Assembly: GCA_014898425.1 (NCBI GenBank)
Contig: RCSZ01000009.1
Location: forward strand, 558,001 to 622,000
Direction: 5' to 3'
Length of the DNA stretch: 64,000 nucleotides
Source of the DNA: Botryotinia globosa
Lineage: Eukaryota > Ascomycota > Leotiomycetes > Helotiales > Sclerotiniaceae
Within the stretch, counting starts at the first letter, position 1; each line of letters opens with the position of its first letter. Below are positions 50,401 to 62,835 of this stretch, piece after piece. The notes beneath the pieces are model-generated. The model saw nothing but the letters and a program-made list of their open reading frames with translations. It ran no database searches and had not been told where the DNA came from. Position numbers and translations under genes: made by a program.

Positions 50401-53082
50401 AGGTCTTTCGTCCGATGGTACTTATTGTACGAGAAGGTACAGTAGATAAATTCTTGAAAGTCGCATGACTCAAATTCACGTACGGGTACAATTGGGTTAC
50501 AACTTTGCCCGTGAGCTTTTGTTCGTTTTGTTACCACCTAATTATAATATTGAAGACCATTCGTCAACATCACCGGCAAGTATTGTTACGTCTGCAATAT
50601 ACTGTACATTGCATACAGACGCCAGTGTATAGACAAAGCACGACCTTTTGAGATATCATTCCATATTTCATCCACAATTCAAATCCATTATCTACAACAT
50701 GCATGTTCGGGGATATAGATTTCTAACATTTCTTGGCTTGCCTCAAGACAACTTTACAAACGGACCCTTCGAATGTTGCGAACCAAGCCCATATGCACGG
50801 AAAATACATCCGATACACAAAAATACAACACTGAACCCTTTTCACCCTTTCTTCAGCTCCTTCATTTTACCCGAGAAAGGTCTTTTTCTTGTATCGTATA
50901 ATCACGGACTAGAATCATACGATACAATGTACTGTCTAATCGAGTTGCGACATTTCGATATGCAGGAGACAAGAATTGGAACCACGATGTAAGTTTATGC
51001 AGGTACAGAGGTCTAGAATTGGGGTTTTACGAAAATCCTAGTATTAATAGTTTTATGTATACCGATTGTTGGGTTTTTGAAGCTTTCTTTTGGGGGTCAC
51101 CTCATGCTTCTCGTGCTCATGCATCAATAATTGAACATTAGGAACTGCAAGTCGACCTCCCCCCCCACGCCAACGTGCTTTTCGGGTTTATTTCAAGGGC
51201 TACATGACACATGTGCTTTCAAGCACCAAGCCTGATACATCCCAGTTCCAGTAAAGCTGGAGGAAAAACCAAAAGTAGTATAAGCACCGAAGCATCCCAA
51301 CAACAGGTTCTCGCCCGTTCTAAACATGCTTCTCAACGACGTCGCTCTTGATGTAGATCAAAGTTGTTTGGGAATTCATCCATACAAAATGTCTCGGTAC
51401 TGGATCCCGATAGCAAGGTCTCTCGGTGTGCGTATCCGAATCCAACGACATACGGAAGGTTCTTATGCGCAAAATCCCTGTTGAGTATATCCCCTGCTCA
51501 AATTTCTTCGTTCCAGGCGGAGTCGGCCGGTCAAATACCTATTGCATGTAAAGAGTACTCTGGATGGTGGAGTCTTGTGAAAATTTGATCGAGTGAAGAG
51601 TTTTCATTATTATTACTTTCTTCTTTTGAGATTATATATATTTTGGCGTTAGGGCTGGACGTCAATGGCAGTGGGGTCCCCAGTAGTTTGAGATTCCAAC
51701 TATCTAAGGTTGAAGCTGCATGATGGCGTAAGGAGAAGATTTTTCATATCTGTGGGTTTGGTAGTGGGGGTGGATGTGTCATGGATAAATACTTTGTAGA
51801 CTTTTATTTGTAAATATACTACAAGTACATAATGGAAATTATGTAGAGGAAGTTGTTGATGAGCCGACCATTTGAATAAAGTAGATGCACGTGTAAGACG
51901 ATCGAAGATGAGGGCTTCTTACTGGGATGGTGACTCCAATGCAAGTGCATGGAATGAGTTAGTCAAGTTGAGTTTCGCTACCCAGTCGGCCCTGATGCTT
52001 TAATGATCCAGGCAATGGGATGATGACAGACATTCGTGGAGACAATTATTCAGCTTCCGCCTGTCTACGTATTCTCACTAGATCATTGTGTGCAGTGGGC
52101 TCTACGTGGATGATGCAGACCGTCAGCAAATGTGATCATGCCAGTCAAAACCATGGAGCTGTATGATGTTGGTCCTGCTGGGATGCGGACATCCCCCCCT
52201 TCAGAAGTTCAAAGTACCCCGCCTCGGTATGAGCTTTGTATCTGTGATTGACTCGAATAAGACGACATAATGCCATCGTGAGATCAAGTATATTCTAGGT
52301 ATGGAGTAAGTATGGTTGATGTATGGAGTGAGCATACTTACTATCAGAAGGTTGGGATCTATAGTAGTTAGCGTAAGGCATATTGTAGATATGTATCAAA
52401 ATGCATCATTCAGAAAAATGTCCACAATCTGATCTGGACAGCAAAAGTCTTTTGGCCCCCGTTTCAATCTTCATAACATGCACACATACGAAAGCCCGTC
52501 AAAACAGGGAAGAAGCTGCTGGATCGTTTCCAAGGCCAGCGTAATTACCAAACGATAGCGCAAACAGCGCGAATGATTCACTGCCGTTTTCTTCTCGTGT
52601 TGGCGGAGAAAGACCCTTCGCGAAGCTCCCAAACCTTGGGTATATTTTATACACAAGGAGAGAAGAGCAATAAAGGATTGAGATCAGGCCTTTGATAGAG
52701 CAAGGAACAAACTTGTATCGCAACATATGTGAGAAGCTTCATGGTGTCAGGGCCGATAAGCGACAAGATTCTGGAATGATGGAACTTACATTCAGGTTGA
52801 AAGTAGGATCCTCCTTGATCCTTTCAGGCGACATAGAACTATTGATCGGGCTTTGTTGACGCTGAGAATCCAAAAAGTGTCCACGAGATTCAAGATGAAA
52901 AAATGCACTTATTCCGTGAGTTAGATTGATGCAACTTTGACCCTTGATGCTCATATACTCATACAAAAGCTATTTGGTACCCCCGAATTGCTACATTTTC
53001 AACTGAAGCTCTGAAAGGCATATCTTACCGGAAACTCAGCACCGATCAGATTTTAGATGACAAAACATGAGTCATTTTATTC
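47408..53082. other. 5.7 kb without a supported gene
   Basis: Ordinary composition, presumably including the 3' end of the serine/proline-rich transcript. Open frames of 60-114 codons are scattered on both strands, but none joins into a recognisable protein or shows a domain. Minor features are a CATACATACATACACG run near 50068 and the phrase ACCTCATGTACTCG occurring at 49904 and 50030. No tRNA-like structure was found. A long noncoding RNA or a fast-evolving small gene cannot be excluded. Confidence 0.5.
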
Positions 53083-54591
53083 CTACAACTCTTCCTCCTC
53101 CACATCTTCATCATCCTCCCCAGCACCTCCACCTTCCCCATTTTCATCATCGTCTTCTTCACTATCGCTTGTGCCACTCCCTTCGCTTTCACCCTCGCTC
53201 CCTGGATCGTAATCTTCCTCATCCTCATCTTCCTCGTCCATCGCTGCCTGTTCCGCTTCTTGCGCTGCCCTTTCCAGCTCTCCCGCTTCCGCATTTCCTA
53301 CAACATTTCCGTCTTCATCCTTCATCACATTCACATTCAGCCGCTTGGCCTTACGCTGCTCGGCCATACTCTTATCTTGCAACCCATATCTCTGTACATA
53401 CTCGTTTATGCCAGTGAAATCTTCTTGATCTATCATTTGAAATTCCATTTCCTCGGTAGTGTCTTCGCCGCCTGAGACTGACATATCAATGTCGAGTAAA
53501 ATATTAAAGGTACGCTGTAAGACATTTGTGAAGGATAGTGCAGCAATGCGGTTGTGTGGTAAGAATAACAATGGCTTTTTATATCCCCATAGGATTCCAG
53601 TAGGCAGAAAAAACAAGTAACCGTCTTTAGATCCTCTGAATGCTCTTACATGTACTGCTTTCTCGCTTGGTCGATGACTTTGCTTGACTGCACTCGCAAA
53701 CAGCTTAGGGTCTGATTCAGTGATCTTGAGGACATTGCCGACGGCCTTCAACCGGGCGGTAATAGCCCAGTTAAAAAGTGTTTTGTAGTCATCGGAGACA
53801 GCTGCAGCTGCTGAACTATCTGTTCCAGCAATAGTCCCTGATTTTGGCGCTCCATCGGTGATGGTGAAGACTAACGGCTCAGGGACGGACTGTGCAGATA
53901 CTGAGGGTTTTGAGGGTGATATAGCAGAGTTCTTGGGGAAGAGTATGTAATTGTATTGTTTTTGCGTTTTCTCTGGGACTGGGAGGCAAAATATATATTC
54001 TACGATACTAGTCAGCAAAATTCCAGTAATGTGTGAGTATGAGGAGTACCAATGTCCTTCCATGCATAGCTCATGCCAGATGCAGGTTCATCAGAGGTCG
54101 GCAATTGTGCATATAGATGTGTTGATGTGAAACAGAGGGTGTATTTCTTGCGCTGCGGTATTACCACTGAGATTTCTTTTATCTCAAGCAAGACTGGATC
54201 TTCTCTAGTAGCAGGCGCGCTTCCAACGCTGTTTAATGTGCCATTTGTGCTATTGGGGATGCTTCGACTTGCGAGGCTCTCATCTATGCGACGTTTCTTT
54301 GAAGCTGGTTCTGATGCTTGCTGAGTTATTGTCTCGCAGACATATAGGGAAATTTGATTGAATAGCTCGATATATTCTGGACCAGCTATGCTTATAGGTT
54401 AGTTAGAATATCAAAACTACCTGTTATTCCATGGTTGTTGGCGCATTATTGACTTTTTATTTATATCTCTTTTTCTTGCAAGGCTGAGAGATATGTACTT
54501 TACCTTGTGATGCTGCCGCTATGGCGTTCTGTATATCTGGACGAGATTGGAAAGCTTTTTGCAGACTAGCTTGATCCAATTCAATACCCAT
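53083..54591 (-). CDS. RTT106: Histone chaperone Rtt106
   Basis: Three exons on the minus strand (54504-54591, 54050-54385, 53083-53999) give 446 residues. The start [20 protein letters not shown] and the following first pleckstrin-like segment lead into [20 protein letters not shown]. The second PH-like fold (about residues 257-345) contains [20 protein letters not shown] and the hallmark [12 protein letters not shown]. The C terminus from about 396 is a strongly acidic Asp/Glu/Gly tail, usual for histone chaperones. In the family Rtt106 binds H3-H4 acetylated at K56 and deposits them behind replication forks and at silenced regions. Introns are 118 and 50 bp. The serine/threonine-rich insert between the PH folds (SAISPSKPS...) is typical of filamentous fungi. 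It is transcribed towards the large intergenic region; PEP12 lies upstream on the same strand. Confidence 0.92.
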
Positions 54592-55225
54592 ACTGAAATT
54601 TTCAGTAAATGAGTACGGGTATATGTGTATGTATTAATGTGATGATATGTTGTTATTTTTTTATAAGAAGACGACGCGAATCTTCCAAAGTATGGAAAAC
54701 GCGCTTGGGTGACAGACGAAGCCTTGTGATGATGTCAGGCTATTATGAGTTTCGATGCGAAGAGAATTGGTTTCCAAGGGGAACAAAACAAGCAAAATCA
54801 ACTACCAGGTACCTACCCAGATACACTACGATCAATCAATCGTATCTTCCGATGAAATTACTTGTTAGCTAGGCCTTATGTATTTTGCTTTTGCCGCTGT
54901 TTTCCCTTAATCTTAGCCGCCATCATTAAGAACATATATCATTGGGGCAATTGACAAACATGGCCAATCAATCACGGCCGAACAATGTAGATGCAGAGGA
55001 TTTTAATAATCGTATATTAGTTTCAAAGGTGACAATAGGACTGTGACAATACACCTAATCCTATCACCCTCTCTTGCTTCGTTGAAATCGTTCTAAAAAC
55101 ATTCTGACAGGCAATCGTACAAATGACAATGAAAGTGTGAAGACATGGAAGCAGGATGCCATGGGAAAACGCCAAAACTCCCCCAAGGATATTAACACAT
55201 AGAACCGTTGCAACAAAAAATGCGC
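54592..55225. other. RTT106 upstream / PEP12 downstream spacer
   Basis: About 630 bp between two minus-strand genes, holding the RTT106 promoter and the PEP12 3' end. A short TCAATCAATC run lies near 54832. No further gene seen. Confidence 0.6.
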
Positions 55226-56096
55226 CTAGCCTAAGGTGGCCGCGAGTATGATGATAGTGAGTATGACTGCCAGTATCAATAGTAAACAGCAAGCCTTTGA
55301 TCGAGCATTCTTTTGATATCTTGCGGCACTCCTCAATTCCAGATCAGCCCCTCTAGTATCTGTGTGTACGTTCTCGACATTGTTGGCAATCGAATCAAGA
55401 GTCTCGCCCTGCTCGTTGACAATATGTGCCACATCTCGAAATAACTCGTTCAATTCAGTGACGCCTTGTTCGATATTCCGGATCTCGGCCTCACGCTCTA
55501 CTATCAACGAATCTTGAAAATCAACCTCATCCTGCGAAGCCAATCTAAGCTGCTCTTGGGATTGTTGCTGTCCAAATTTATTGCCACTCTCGGCTCCTGG
55601 TGATTGCGCTTCTTCCATTGCCGTTCGTGCTGCAGTAGCAGAGGATCGTTGTTTCTCGAGAGCTCGGCGCTGTACATTTTGGAATTCGGTCAAGTTGTTT
55701 TGGAACTCGCGCGTAAGTTTGGTTTGAGTATATTTTTGCGATGGCTATCATGAACTATCAATACCCCATCGAAATCATACAGGATATCTTATTGCTTACA
55801 TTTACATCCTCCCATGATTGTATCTTCTTGACGCCATCGCCAATCTCTTTGAAGGCGTCCTTTGAGTCTTCCAAGAGATCGTGGACTCTTTCCCGAACCC
55901 TCTCCGTGTCCCTCTTCGTTCCCAATAAGTTTATTTCATTTGAAAGCCTTGAGATATTTCCTGTCAATGAGAAGAGCTTTGTCATAAGGTCTTGCGATAA
56001 TCTTTGGAATTCCGGATCGTCCGCATATTGAGGATCATCCTCTCTTCGCATTGTCGTCGGTTGCGACTCTAACGATGATAACTGATCGAAGGACAT
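55226..56096 (-). CDS. PEP12: Endosomal Qa-SNARE syntaxin, Pep12-like
   Basis: Two exons (55800-56096 and 55226-55744) separated by a 55 bp intron give 271 residues; the junction reads SWEDVN-PSQKYTQ. The N-terminal Habc region (about 25-130) includes QRLSQDLMTKLFSLTGNISR and LTREFQNNLTEFQNVQRRAL. The t-SNARE motif (about 181-241) runs IVEREAEIRNIEQGVTELNE with the zero-layer glutamine at about residue 211 in VNEQGETLD. A single C-terminal anchor (about 251-270, CCLLLILAVILTIIILAATL) ends one residue before the stop, typical of a tail-anchored SNARE. Pep12 mediates fusion of Golgi-derived vesicles with the prevacuolar endosome. The start Met of MSFDQLSSLESQ was chosen over an in-frame Met 12 codons upstream because family members start there. 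Divergent from NDC1. Confidence 0.92.
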
Positions 56097-56546
56097 GATT
56101 TGTTTGTTATTGATAATGTGAGAACTTTTCAAATGAGTGTAGATTTTGTGTAGTTTTTATGTACAAATTCGCTCGCTGCCTATTTCGCCCACGAAAGATG
56201 TGATAATCTGGAACGATGGGTGGGTGAGTGATGTTTGATTTGTGATATCCTAGGTTGGCTGACGTACTGACAGTAATATAATACTGTGTGGTCTGTACCT
56301 TACCTACCTCAGCCTACCAACCTAGGGCGGGTCACCCACCAAAGTGCCCAAGTGCGTTTCGCGTCAACCAACTCTAAATTTATTTTACCTAGAAAACTAA
56401 ATGTCAACAAAAGCATTTCCGTGCATTTCTATCTTTATTTAATTTTCCAACAACGACAACATGACCAATAACCTTGCATAGATTCCAATCTCTTCTATTG
56501 ATGTTTTAGTCTTTTAAGACGCAACATCTTCACAAAATTTCCACCA
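56097..56546. promoter_or_regulatory. Divergent promoter region, PEP12/NDC1
   Basis: 450 bp between two head-to-head genes, so promoter elements of both must lie here or in the first codons. It contains TACCTTACCTACC near 56298 and a CCCACC/GGGTGG pair. No canonical TATA box is evident. Co-regulation is possible but not shown by the sequence. Confidence 0.5.
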
Positions 56547-58633
56547 ATGCCACCCGCAGTAAGGATTCGTCCTTATAAGGACTTTTTAACTCCAGCCTTG
56601 CACAGAAGATTTGCATTGGCAACTGCTGTCTTAGCAGCAGTATGTTACGTCGAAGCGGTATGGATTGGGGAATGGAATTCATGTTGGTCTTCTCCAGCTT
56701 CACAACCTTCACAACCTTCAATACACAATGCTAATCAAGTCTCACAGTCCTTTGGTCATGGTTTCCTTTGGGTAGAGCTGGTATCCGAACCGGCCTCTTC
56801 TTCATCTGCGCATTTATGATATTCATCCTTCGAGTGGCCCAATTACACGTAGGGATCAGAACCTCAAACTCGAGCTTCCACACCTTTACACAGTATGCGC
56901 CCAAATATCAGACGGTTCAGACAGCACTTTGGTATCTCTTTTCGGCGTGGTTCTTCAGCGAGATATATGTTTGGTCGGTTTCTGAGAGCGCAGGTCTTAA
57001 TCGCATCAAGCTTGCAGCAAAAACAAGTCGACCGATATTAAACGAGAAACCTATATATCTGACAGTCTTCCTTTTATTTAATGCTCTCGTCCAAGCTGGA
57101 TACCACCTTTGGTACGACTATGATCGCATCGACATTCCACTTACGAAGACTGGACCAGAAGTTTCATCTGAGCAATCTTCGCACACAACAGTATTGCCAA
57201 TGATACAATTGAAAGCCAAAGCAATGCCTCTAGCCATTCAGTGTCTTAAGCGTGTTTCTATAATGGCAGTGGTATCTCCATTTATCTATTCTATGAACAT
57301 CAGCCTTCCCATCCCATTTATCTTGCCGATTTACACTTTCAATATCAGAGAGAGCGTTTGGGGTTTTACTCGATCATTTGCAAAGATTTTCTGGAATTTG
57401 CCCAAGGCTGCCACTCCTCCAAATGAGTTACCTTTTCACTGGACCATGGTTCTCAGGACAATCATTGCCGGGCTTATGCTTACGCTATTGTGGGAATTTG
57501 GAAATCTTGCTTTCTCTATTTACGTAGCGCAAGCGCCATTGAAGAACGACAGACCAATTACCTACGAATCTCGAGATCCAAATGGAAGTTTGTTAACTGG
57601 ATTAAAAGGTAAAAAGTTACAAACAAGAGTAAGTCTCTCCCTGAAGCTCCTACTAGATTGTACTAATAGCATTCAGGCGTTTGCATTTTGGGAACTCGTG
57701 GAAATTGCTCAGCGATATCAAGGGAGGCGGAAAGCCATCTTTGAAGACATTGACCGCGTTGGCGGTTCAGCTTGGTCTCAAATCCTTGCGGCATGCCTTG
57801 AAACCGTTAATGAAATCAACCAGCGTATTGAGGAATACGATCCCAAAAAACAAGCACCCGTTGTCAATGTGTACGAGGAGCAGGAAATCCCAGAAACAAT
57901 ATCGTCACTTCCTCGTTTACTAACCGAATCCCTCAAGGATGAACCAAGGGGCGGTCTCGTTGAGAAATCTGAACCAGCAGAGTCACGAAGCAGGCGTTAT
58001 TTAGAAGCTGTAGGCTCATTTGCAAAGAGTCAGGGAGAATTATCACCACCTGATAAGATGTCTCGTCGCCGCCAGTTGAAGGACGACAAGAAGAGTGCAG
58101 CAATCAAAGCCGCACTTCCTACAAAATTCCAACAGCCCGAAGGACTTCAGAACATTTTACGGGAGCAGGCGATCATAATCCTCAAGCTGCCGTTCGGAAA
58201 ACCATTCAGGCAGGAATATCGAAAGGAGATTGCAAGCGTAGTACTGGGAACACCATATGGTGATCTAGGTATCATCATCGATGCTATTGACTCGATAACC
58301 AGGTTTGCTGTGTGTAGTCTTGTTGAGGATAAATATGGAAAAGTACAGAAGGACATCAAGGATATCGTCGAAACATATACAAAGACGATTATCCAAGTGC
58401 AAGATTTTAGGACCGGATTGGGGGCTCATTGGACCGACGTAGAAGGGAGACAGGAGAGTCCTGAGGTTGATCTGCTCCTCGCCGTCCTCAAAAGCGGACT
58501 TCGAGAGATAGTCGATGCATTTGGAGACTATAGTGTAGAGTTGAAAATAAACCAGACTGCGTTAAGGGCAGCCAGAGAAGCTATGAATTTGGCTCCTCCG
58601 AGACAGGAGGATATGGAGCAAAGGCGTCGTTGA
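56547..58633 (+). CDS. NDC1: Nucleoporin / spindle-pole-body membrane protein Ndc1
   Basis: Three exons (56547-56682, 56748-57628, 57677-58633) give 657 residues. The start MPPAVRIRPYKDFLTPALHR is typical of fungal Ndc1. Joining exons 1 and 2 restores the membrane-proximal WSWFPLGRAGIRTGL. About six hydrophobic segments lie in the first 340 residues: ALATAVLAAVCYVEAVWIG, LFFICAFMIFILRVA, ALWYLFSAWFFSEIYVW, IYLTVFLLFNALVQAGY, VVSPFIYSMNISLPIPFILP and IIAGLMLTLLWEFGNL. A soluble C-terminal half follows. Ndc1 anchors the nuclear pore complex and inserts the spindle pole body in the nuclear envelope. The second intron (48 bp) has a perfect TACTAAT-like branch site, yet it is a multiple of three and free of stops, so retention would add 16 residues instead of breaking the frame. 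It diverges from PEP12. Confidence 0.92.
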
Positions 58634-59278
58634 GCTATGTGCATAGAGAATGAAGTCAATGAAATAAACGTGTAATGATTCTTCAGATGAAGCTTTGAAT
58701 TCAATGTGTAATGAAATCATCATTGGACTACATGGATGACCTTAATAGAGTGAGGCTGACTGACTACTAGGTACCTGCTGGCAAAGGGTATTTGATTAGT
58801 TGCTGGAACTGCCAAGTAAACGTTCTTTAACGTAATTTGATAATGTCATTACACACAGCTATGGTATTGATATCTGTTAATAAGAATTCCATAATTTCCA
58901 CCTTTTCCACCAATCAAAGATAATTCCTTAAGTTTTCATGACTCTCCAATAGAGTTGGCAATACATAGCACTGTAGCAGTACGAGTACTGTGTCAGTGTG
59001 TTTGATATGTTACCGAATAACCGAATTATTGCGATGACGGAGTGAAATATCTCCTTGTAACCGATCGTTGCGGGGCGCCGTCGTCCCAGCGAACCCGGTT
59101 GAGCTTTACAATTTGACTATACTTGCCGAAGTAAACAGATCATACGATGGTTTATTAAACACGTAGATATCTCCCACCTTCAATCTTCATTTTCTGAATC
59201 CCATCTCCTCTCTTGTTTTCTTTTTCTTTCTCGCTTTTGTTTTTGTTTATACCGTCGCTATAGCTCAATCTTCTCAAG
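58634..59278. promoter_or_regulatory. NDC1 3' end and ACH1 promoter
   Basis: 645 bp between two plus-strand genes. The stretch just before the ACH1 start codon (about 59185-59275) is strongly pyrimidine-rich on the plus strand (CTCCTCTCTTGTTTTC, TTTTTCTTTCTCGC), as is common upstream of highly expressed fungal genes. A GC-rich patch GGGGCGCCGTCGTCCC lies at about 59071. No binding site can be assigned with confidence. Confidence 0.5.
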
Positions 59279-60976
59279 ATGGCATCTGCAGCAGCTTTGA
59301 CAGCTTCTGCTGCATTGAAATCTCGAGTTAGGAGACCATCTTTGCTTAAGAAGCTTGCTCACCCTCAAGATTTGATCCCTTTATTCCCCAATGGAGCTTA
59401 CATTGGGTGGTCTGGGTTCACGGGTGTTGGATATCCTAAGTAAGTAACGATTGCAGTTGGTATTGCGGTGCTTGTCCAGAGAGGGGTCAAACGATAGCTT
59501 ATGATTGATTCAGCGGGAAACCAATACTGATTGAAACTGTGCAGGAAGATCCCAACAATGCTCGCAGATCACGTAGAGAAGAATAACTTACAGGGCAAGC
59601 TTAAGTACTCCCTTTTCGTAGGTGCAAGTTCCGGAGCGGAAACGGAAAATCGATGGGCAGAATTGAACATGATCGAACGACGAAGCCCTCATCAAGTCGG
59701 AAAGGCTATTGCAAAGGGCATCAACAATGGCAACATCAATTTCTTCGACAAACATCTGTCTATGTTTCCTGTAGATTTGGTTTATGGATTTTACACAAAA
59801 GATCGTCCCAACAAAAAGCTGGATGTGGTTATTGTTGAAGCTACAGCTATTACCGAAGATGGCGGTATTATTCCTGGAGCTTCCGTCGGAGCATCACCAG
59901 AATTGATTCAAATGGCGGACAAGATCATTGTGGAAGTCAACACCTCTATGCCTTCTTTTGAGGGACTACACGATATCACCATGACCGAGCTTCCACCAAA
60001 GCGGAAACCATACCTGATCATGGCACCAGAGGACCGTATTGGAACAACCGCAATCCCTGTTGACAGCGAGAAGATTGTTGCCATCATCGAATCTGATTAT
60101 CAAGATCAAACTGTACCAAATGCGCCAGAAGATGCTACGTCGCGTGCAATTGCTGCTCATTTGATTGAATTCCTTGAGCACGAAGTGAAGCATGACCGAC
60201 TTCCCAAGAACCTGCTCCCAATTCAGTCCGGTATTGGAAACATAGCCAATGCTGTCATTGGTGGTCTAGCCGAGTCTAACTTCAGGAATCTCAAAGTCTG
60301 GACAGAGGTGCTTCAAGATACCTTCCTTGACCTCTTCGATTCTGGACGTTTAGACTTTGCAACCGCAACCTCTATCCGTTTCTCCCCAGATGGTTTCAAG
60401 CGCTTCTACGATGGATGGGAGCAATACTTCGACAAACTTTTGCTTCGCTCACAGCAAGTCTCTAACTCCCCTGAGATCATCAGAAGATTGGGAGTTATCG
60501 GAATGAACACACCAGTTGAGGTCGATATCTACGCACATGCAAACAGCACAAACGTTATGGGCTCTCGCATGTTGAACGGCCTCGGTGGTTCAGCTGATTT
60601 CCTCCGTTCTTCCAAATACAGTATCATGCACACACCATCTACTAGGCCATCCAAGACTGATGCTCACGGTGTTTCTTGCATCGTTCCTATGTGCACACAC
60701 GTCGATCAAACCGAGCATGATTTGGATGTTATCGTTACTGAACAAGGACTTGCTGACGTCCGAGGATTAAGTCCAAAAGAGCGAGCCAAGGTCATCATTG
60801 AAAAGTGCTCTCATCCAGATTATAAGCCAATCCTGGAAGACTACTTCAGAAAGGCCGAGTTCGAGTGTATGAGAAGAGGCTGGGGTCACGAGCCCCATCT
60901 GTTGTGGAATAGCTTCGACATGCACAAGGCATTCGATCAAGAGGGAAGCATGAAGGCACTTAAGACTTGGGGTTAG
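59279..60976 (+). CDS. ACH1: Acetyl-CoA hydrolase / acetate CoA-transferase, mitochondrial
   Basis: Two exons (59279-59439 and 59545-60976) give 530 residues, the usual length for fungal Ach1. The first ~30 residues are Ala/Ser-rich with several Arg/Lys and no acidic residue ([20 protein letters not shown]), which fits a mitochondrial targeting sequence. The start of the mature enzyme has the family phrase [13 protein letters not shown], split by the intron in the last Lys codon. Further conserved parts are VGASSGAE (substrate loop), the CoA-binding GIGNIANAV at 283-291 and TEVLQD at 307-312, where Glu308 is the probable catalytic glutamate forming the CoA thioester. NGLGGSADF and [10 protein letters not shown] are the remaining hallmarks. 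The enzyme moves CoA between succinyl-CoA and acetate and detoxifies mitochondrial acetate or propionyl-CoA. It is complete and has an uninterrupted second exon. Confidence 0.95.
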
Positions 60977-62645
60977 ATAGTGTGTAAAAAGTGAGATTGC
61001 ATGGCGGGGAGATGTAGATATTGGAATACTGGAGCACGGCATATATCATTGTGGGCTTACTGGAACGGGGCGCACATGAGGATTGATTTATCCATTAAAT
61101 CAAAAGGCATTTCATACCAGTTTTTTCTTCTTTATGTGGTAGATTATTTACGTGATGGAACACCAATATCCAATGGCGATCTAAACACCAAATTACCTAC
61201 TCGTACCAGAGCATTGAGCTTCCAAACCAACGAATAGATCGACAAATGTTTATACTGGTATTTTGGAATCGAATTTATCGATCCAAATCCAATACCTGTA
61301 ATCTATGAACCGGTTGTCCGCTCCTACCTGAGCATCTTATACTAAACCAACGATTATGACCAAAAAATGCTCTTTCTGGCTCCTTGCTTCAAGTGATGGA
61401 AATGGGCTAGACGGCAAAGTACGATATGAAAAAGTTGTGTAGACTAAACGCTCAATCTAAGGAGCACTTGATTTAGCGTCGGGCTCTTTCGATCCTCAGC
61501 TATTTGTTGGCATTTGGGAGCCAGAGCTAGAGCCAGTTCGCTCATCTCTCGCTGTCTTTGTCATTTATTAGCAAGTACTACATGTCAGTAGCGGATATGG
61601 TGGACATGCCCTTTTGGCTACTTTTCTTGTCCCCTCTTTTAAGACTTTTTTTCAGGCATCGCTTTACTGCCAACACTTTCTGACTTTCGTTTTTCTCCCG
61701 CGCGTTATCAGTGGGTTGACCTTGGAAATGTTCAGTGGCGGAGGGCATCTTGACTTTGAAATGCAGTTTTGTTGCGAATGTTTCAGATTTTCGTGCTTAG
61801 AAGGTTGAGTTGTTCTTGAATAAGAGAGTGATTCGGGAGATTTTTCTGGTATTGGTGTGCGAAGATATGTTGGATTTTGTCTCTCAAATTATTTGGTTGT
61901 GGAGTATGAAAATGTCGAGGAGGAAGTGGCCTTTAAGTTGACGTTTCACGGAGAAGAAACTCAGTCACAGCTGCTTGAAGACAGTCATAACAATGAAACT
62001 CTTCCACAGTCATTCATTTTGGACCGGATTGCTCAGCTCATGCTCGAATTTATAGGCTTAGGCATTCAAGCTCCATTATTTCCCCCATATCGAAGAAGCA
62101 TATGCAGTTATATGACTTGATTGTCCATGCGAGTGTAATAAAGCTACGAATTTTGGTTATTCTCAACGGTCCCTCGCAGACATATGGGCTTCTAATACAT
62201 AACAATATTATCTTATAGAAGACAGACTATGGACATGAAACGCATGACTCACGCGCTTGAGCCTGTGAATCTTATTCACGCAATGAACCTAGCCATTTCC
62301 ATACCAGAGCAGAAATATGCAAGTAAAAGTGAACTGGTGTAGAATTGCTAAGACCTCATGATGTGCGATCTTTGTTGACTATGTTTGACATCCGCGCTGT
62401 AAAATTCCACTCTATATCTTGCTAGCTCTTGATTCTTGAGCCCAAACAATTTCCTCAAACTGGCGACCTGTTGGAGCCATTACAAGATAGCCCTAAGAAT
62501 TTCAGTCTTCAGTTTAGCAACTCAACTCAACCGCCTCTCATGCCGTCAAATGGACTACCCTCAGTCTTTACCACCGACTAGCCTACTGCGTTTGTGAGAG
62601 TTTAGCGAAAAATCTCGATTTTGCTTTGTGGGAGAGATACTTACA
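60977..62645. other. Intergenic stretch downstream of ACH1
   Basis: 1.7 kb of ordinary composition including the ACH1 3' untranslated region. Open frames at 61614-61808 and 61857-62120 (plus strand) have no recognisable domain or start context. No RNA gene seen. Confidence 0.5.
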
Positions 62646-62654
62646 ATGAGTAGT

Positions 62655-62835
62655 TCTATCTATGTCGTAAGCTTCTTGACAATTTCAAAAAGCTCTTTGA
62701 CTGACGTCTGTAGTTCAAGGATGATTTTCTCTGCAATATCGAGTCTTTCCTAGGCTTCTTGAATTCTTTAAAATGCACTCTCAACCACTTGTCATCTTTT
62801 AACTACTCATCTGTGGCACTTGCGAAACGTCCCTT
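62655..62835 (-). pseudogene. Possible broken coding fragment, coiled-coil-like
   Basis: One minus-strand frame reads VVKR, then a stop, QVVESAF, a stop, RIQEA, a stop, ERLDIAEKIILELQTSVK and ELFEIVKKLTT before a final stop. The inner stops are TGA, TAA and TAG at places where CGA, CAA and CAG would continue an amphipathic helix, the pattern of C-to-T decay. Helical N-terminal regions of fungal NACHT/STAND-type proteins look broadly like this, but the match is too short to name a family. The next upstream stretch (62856-63050, minus) stays open without a recognised domain. Confidence 0.3.

Noticed and set aside
53067..53417. Plus-strand His/Pro/Leu-rich frame
   Set aside because: It is antisense to the acidic C-terminal tail of RTT106.
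59653..59838. Alternative frames inside ACH1
   Set aside because: Shadows of a long conserved coding exon.
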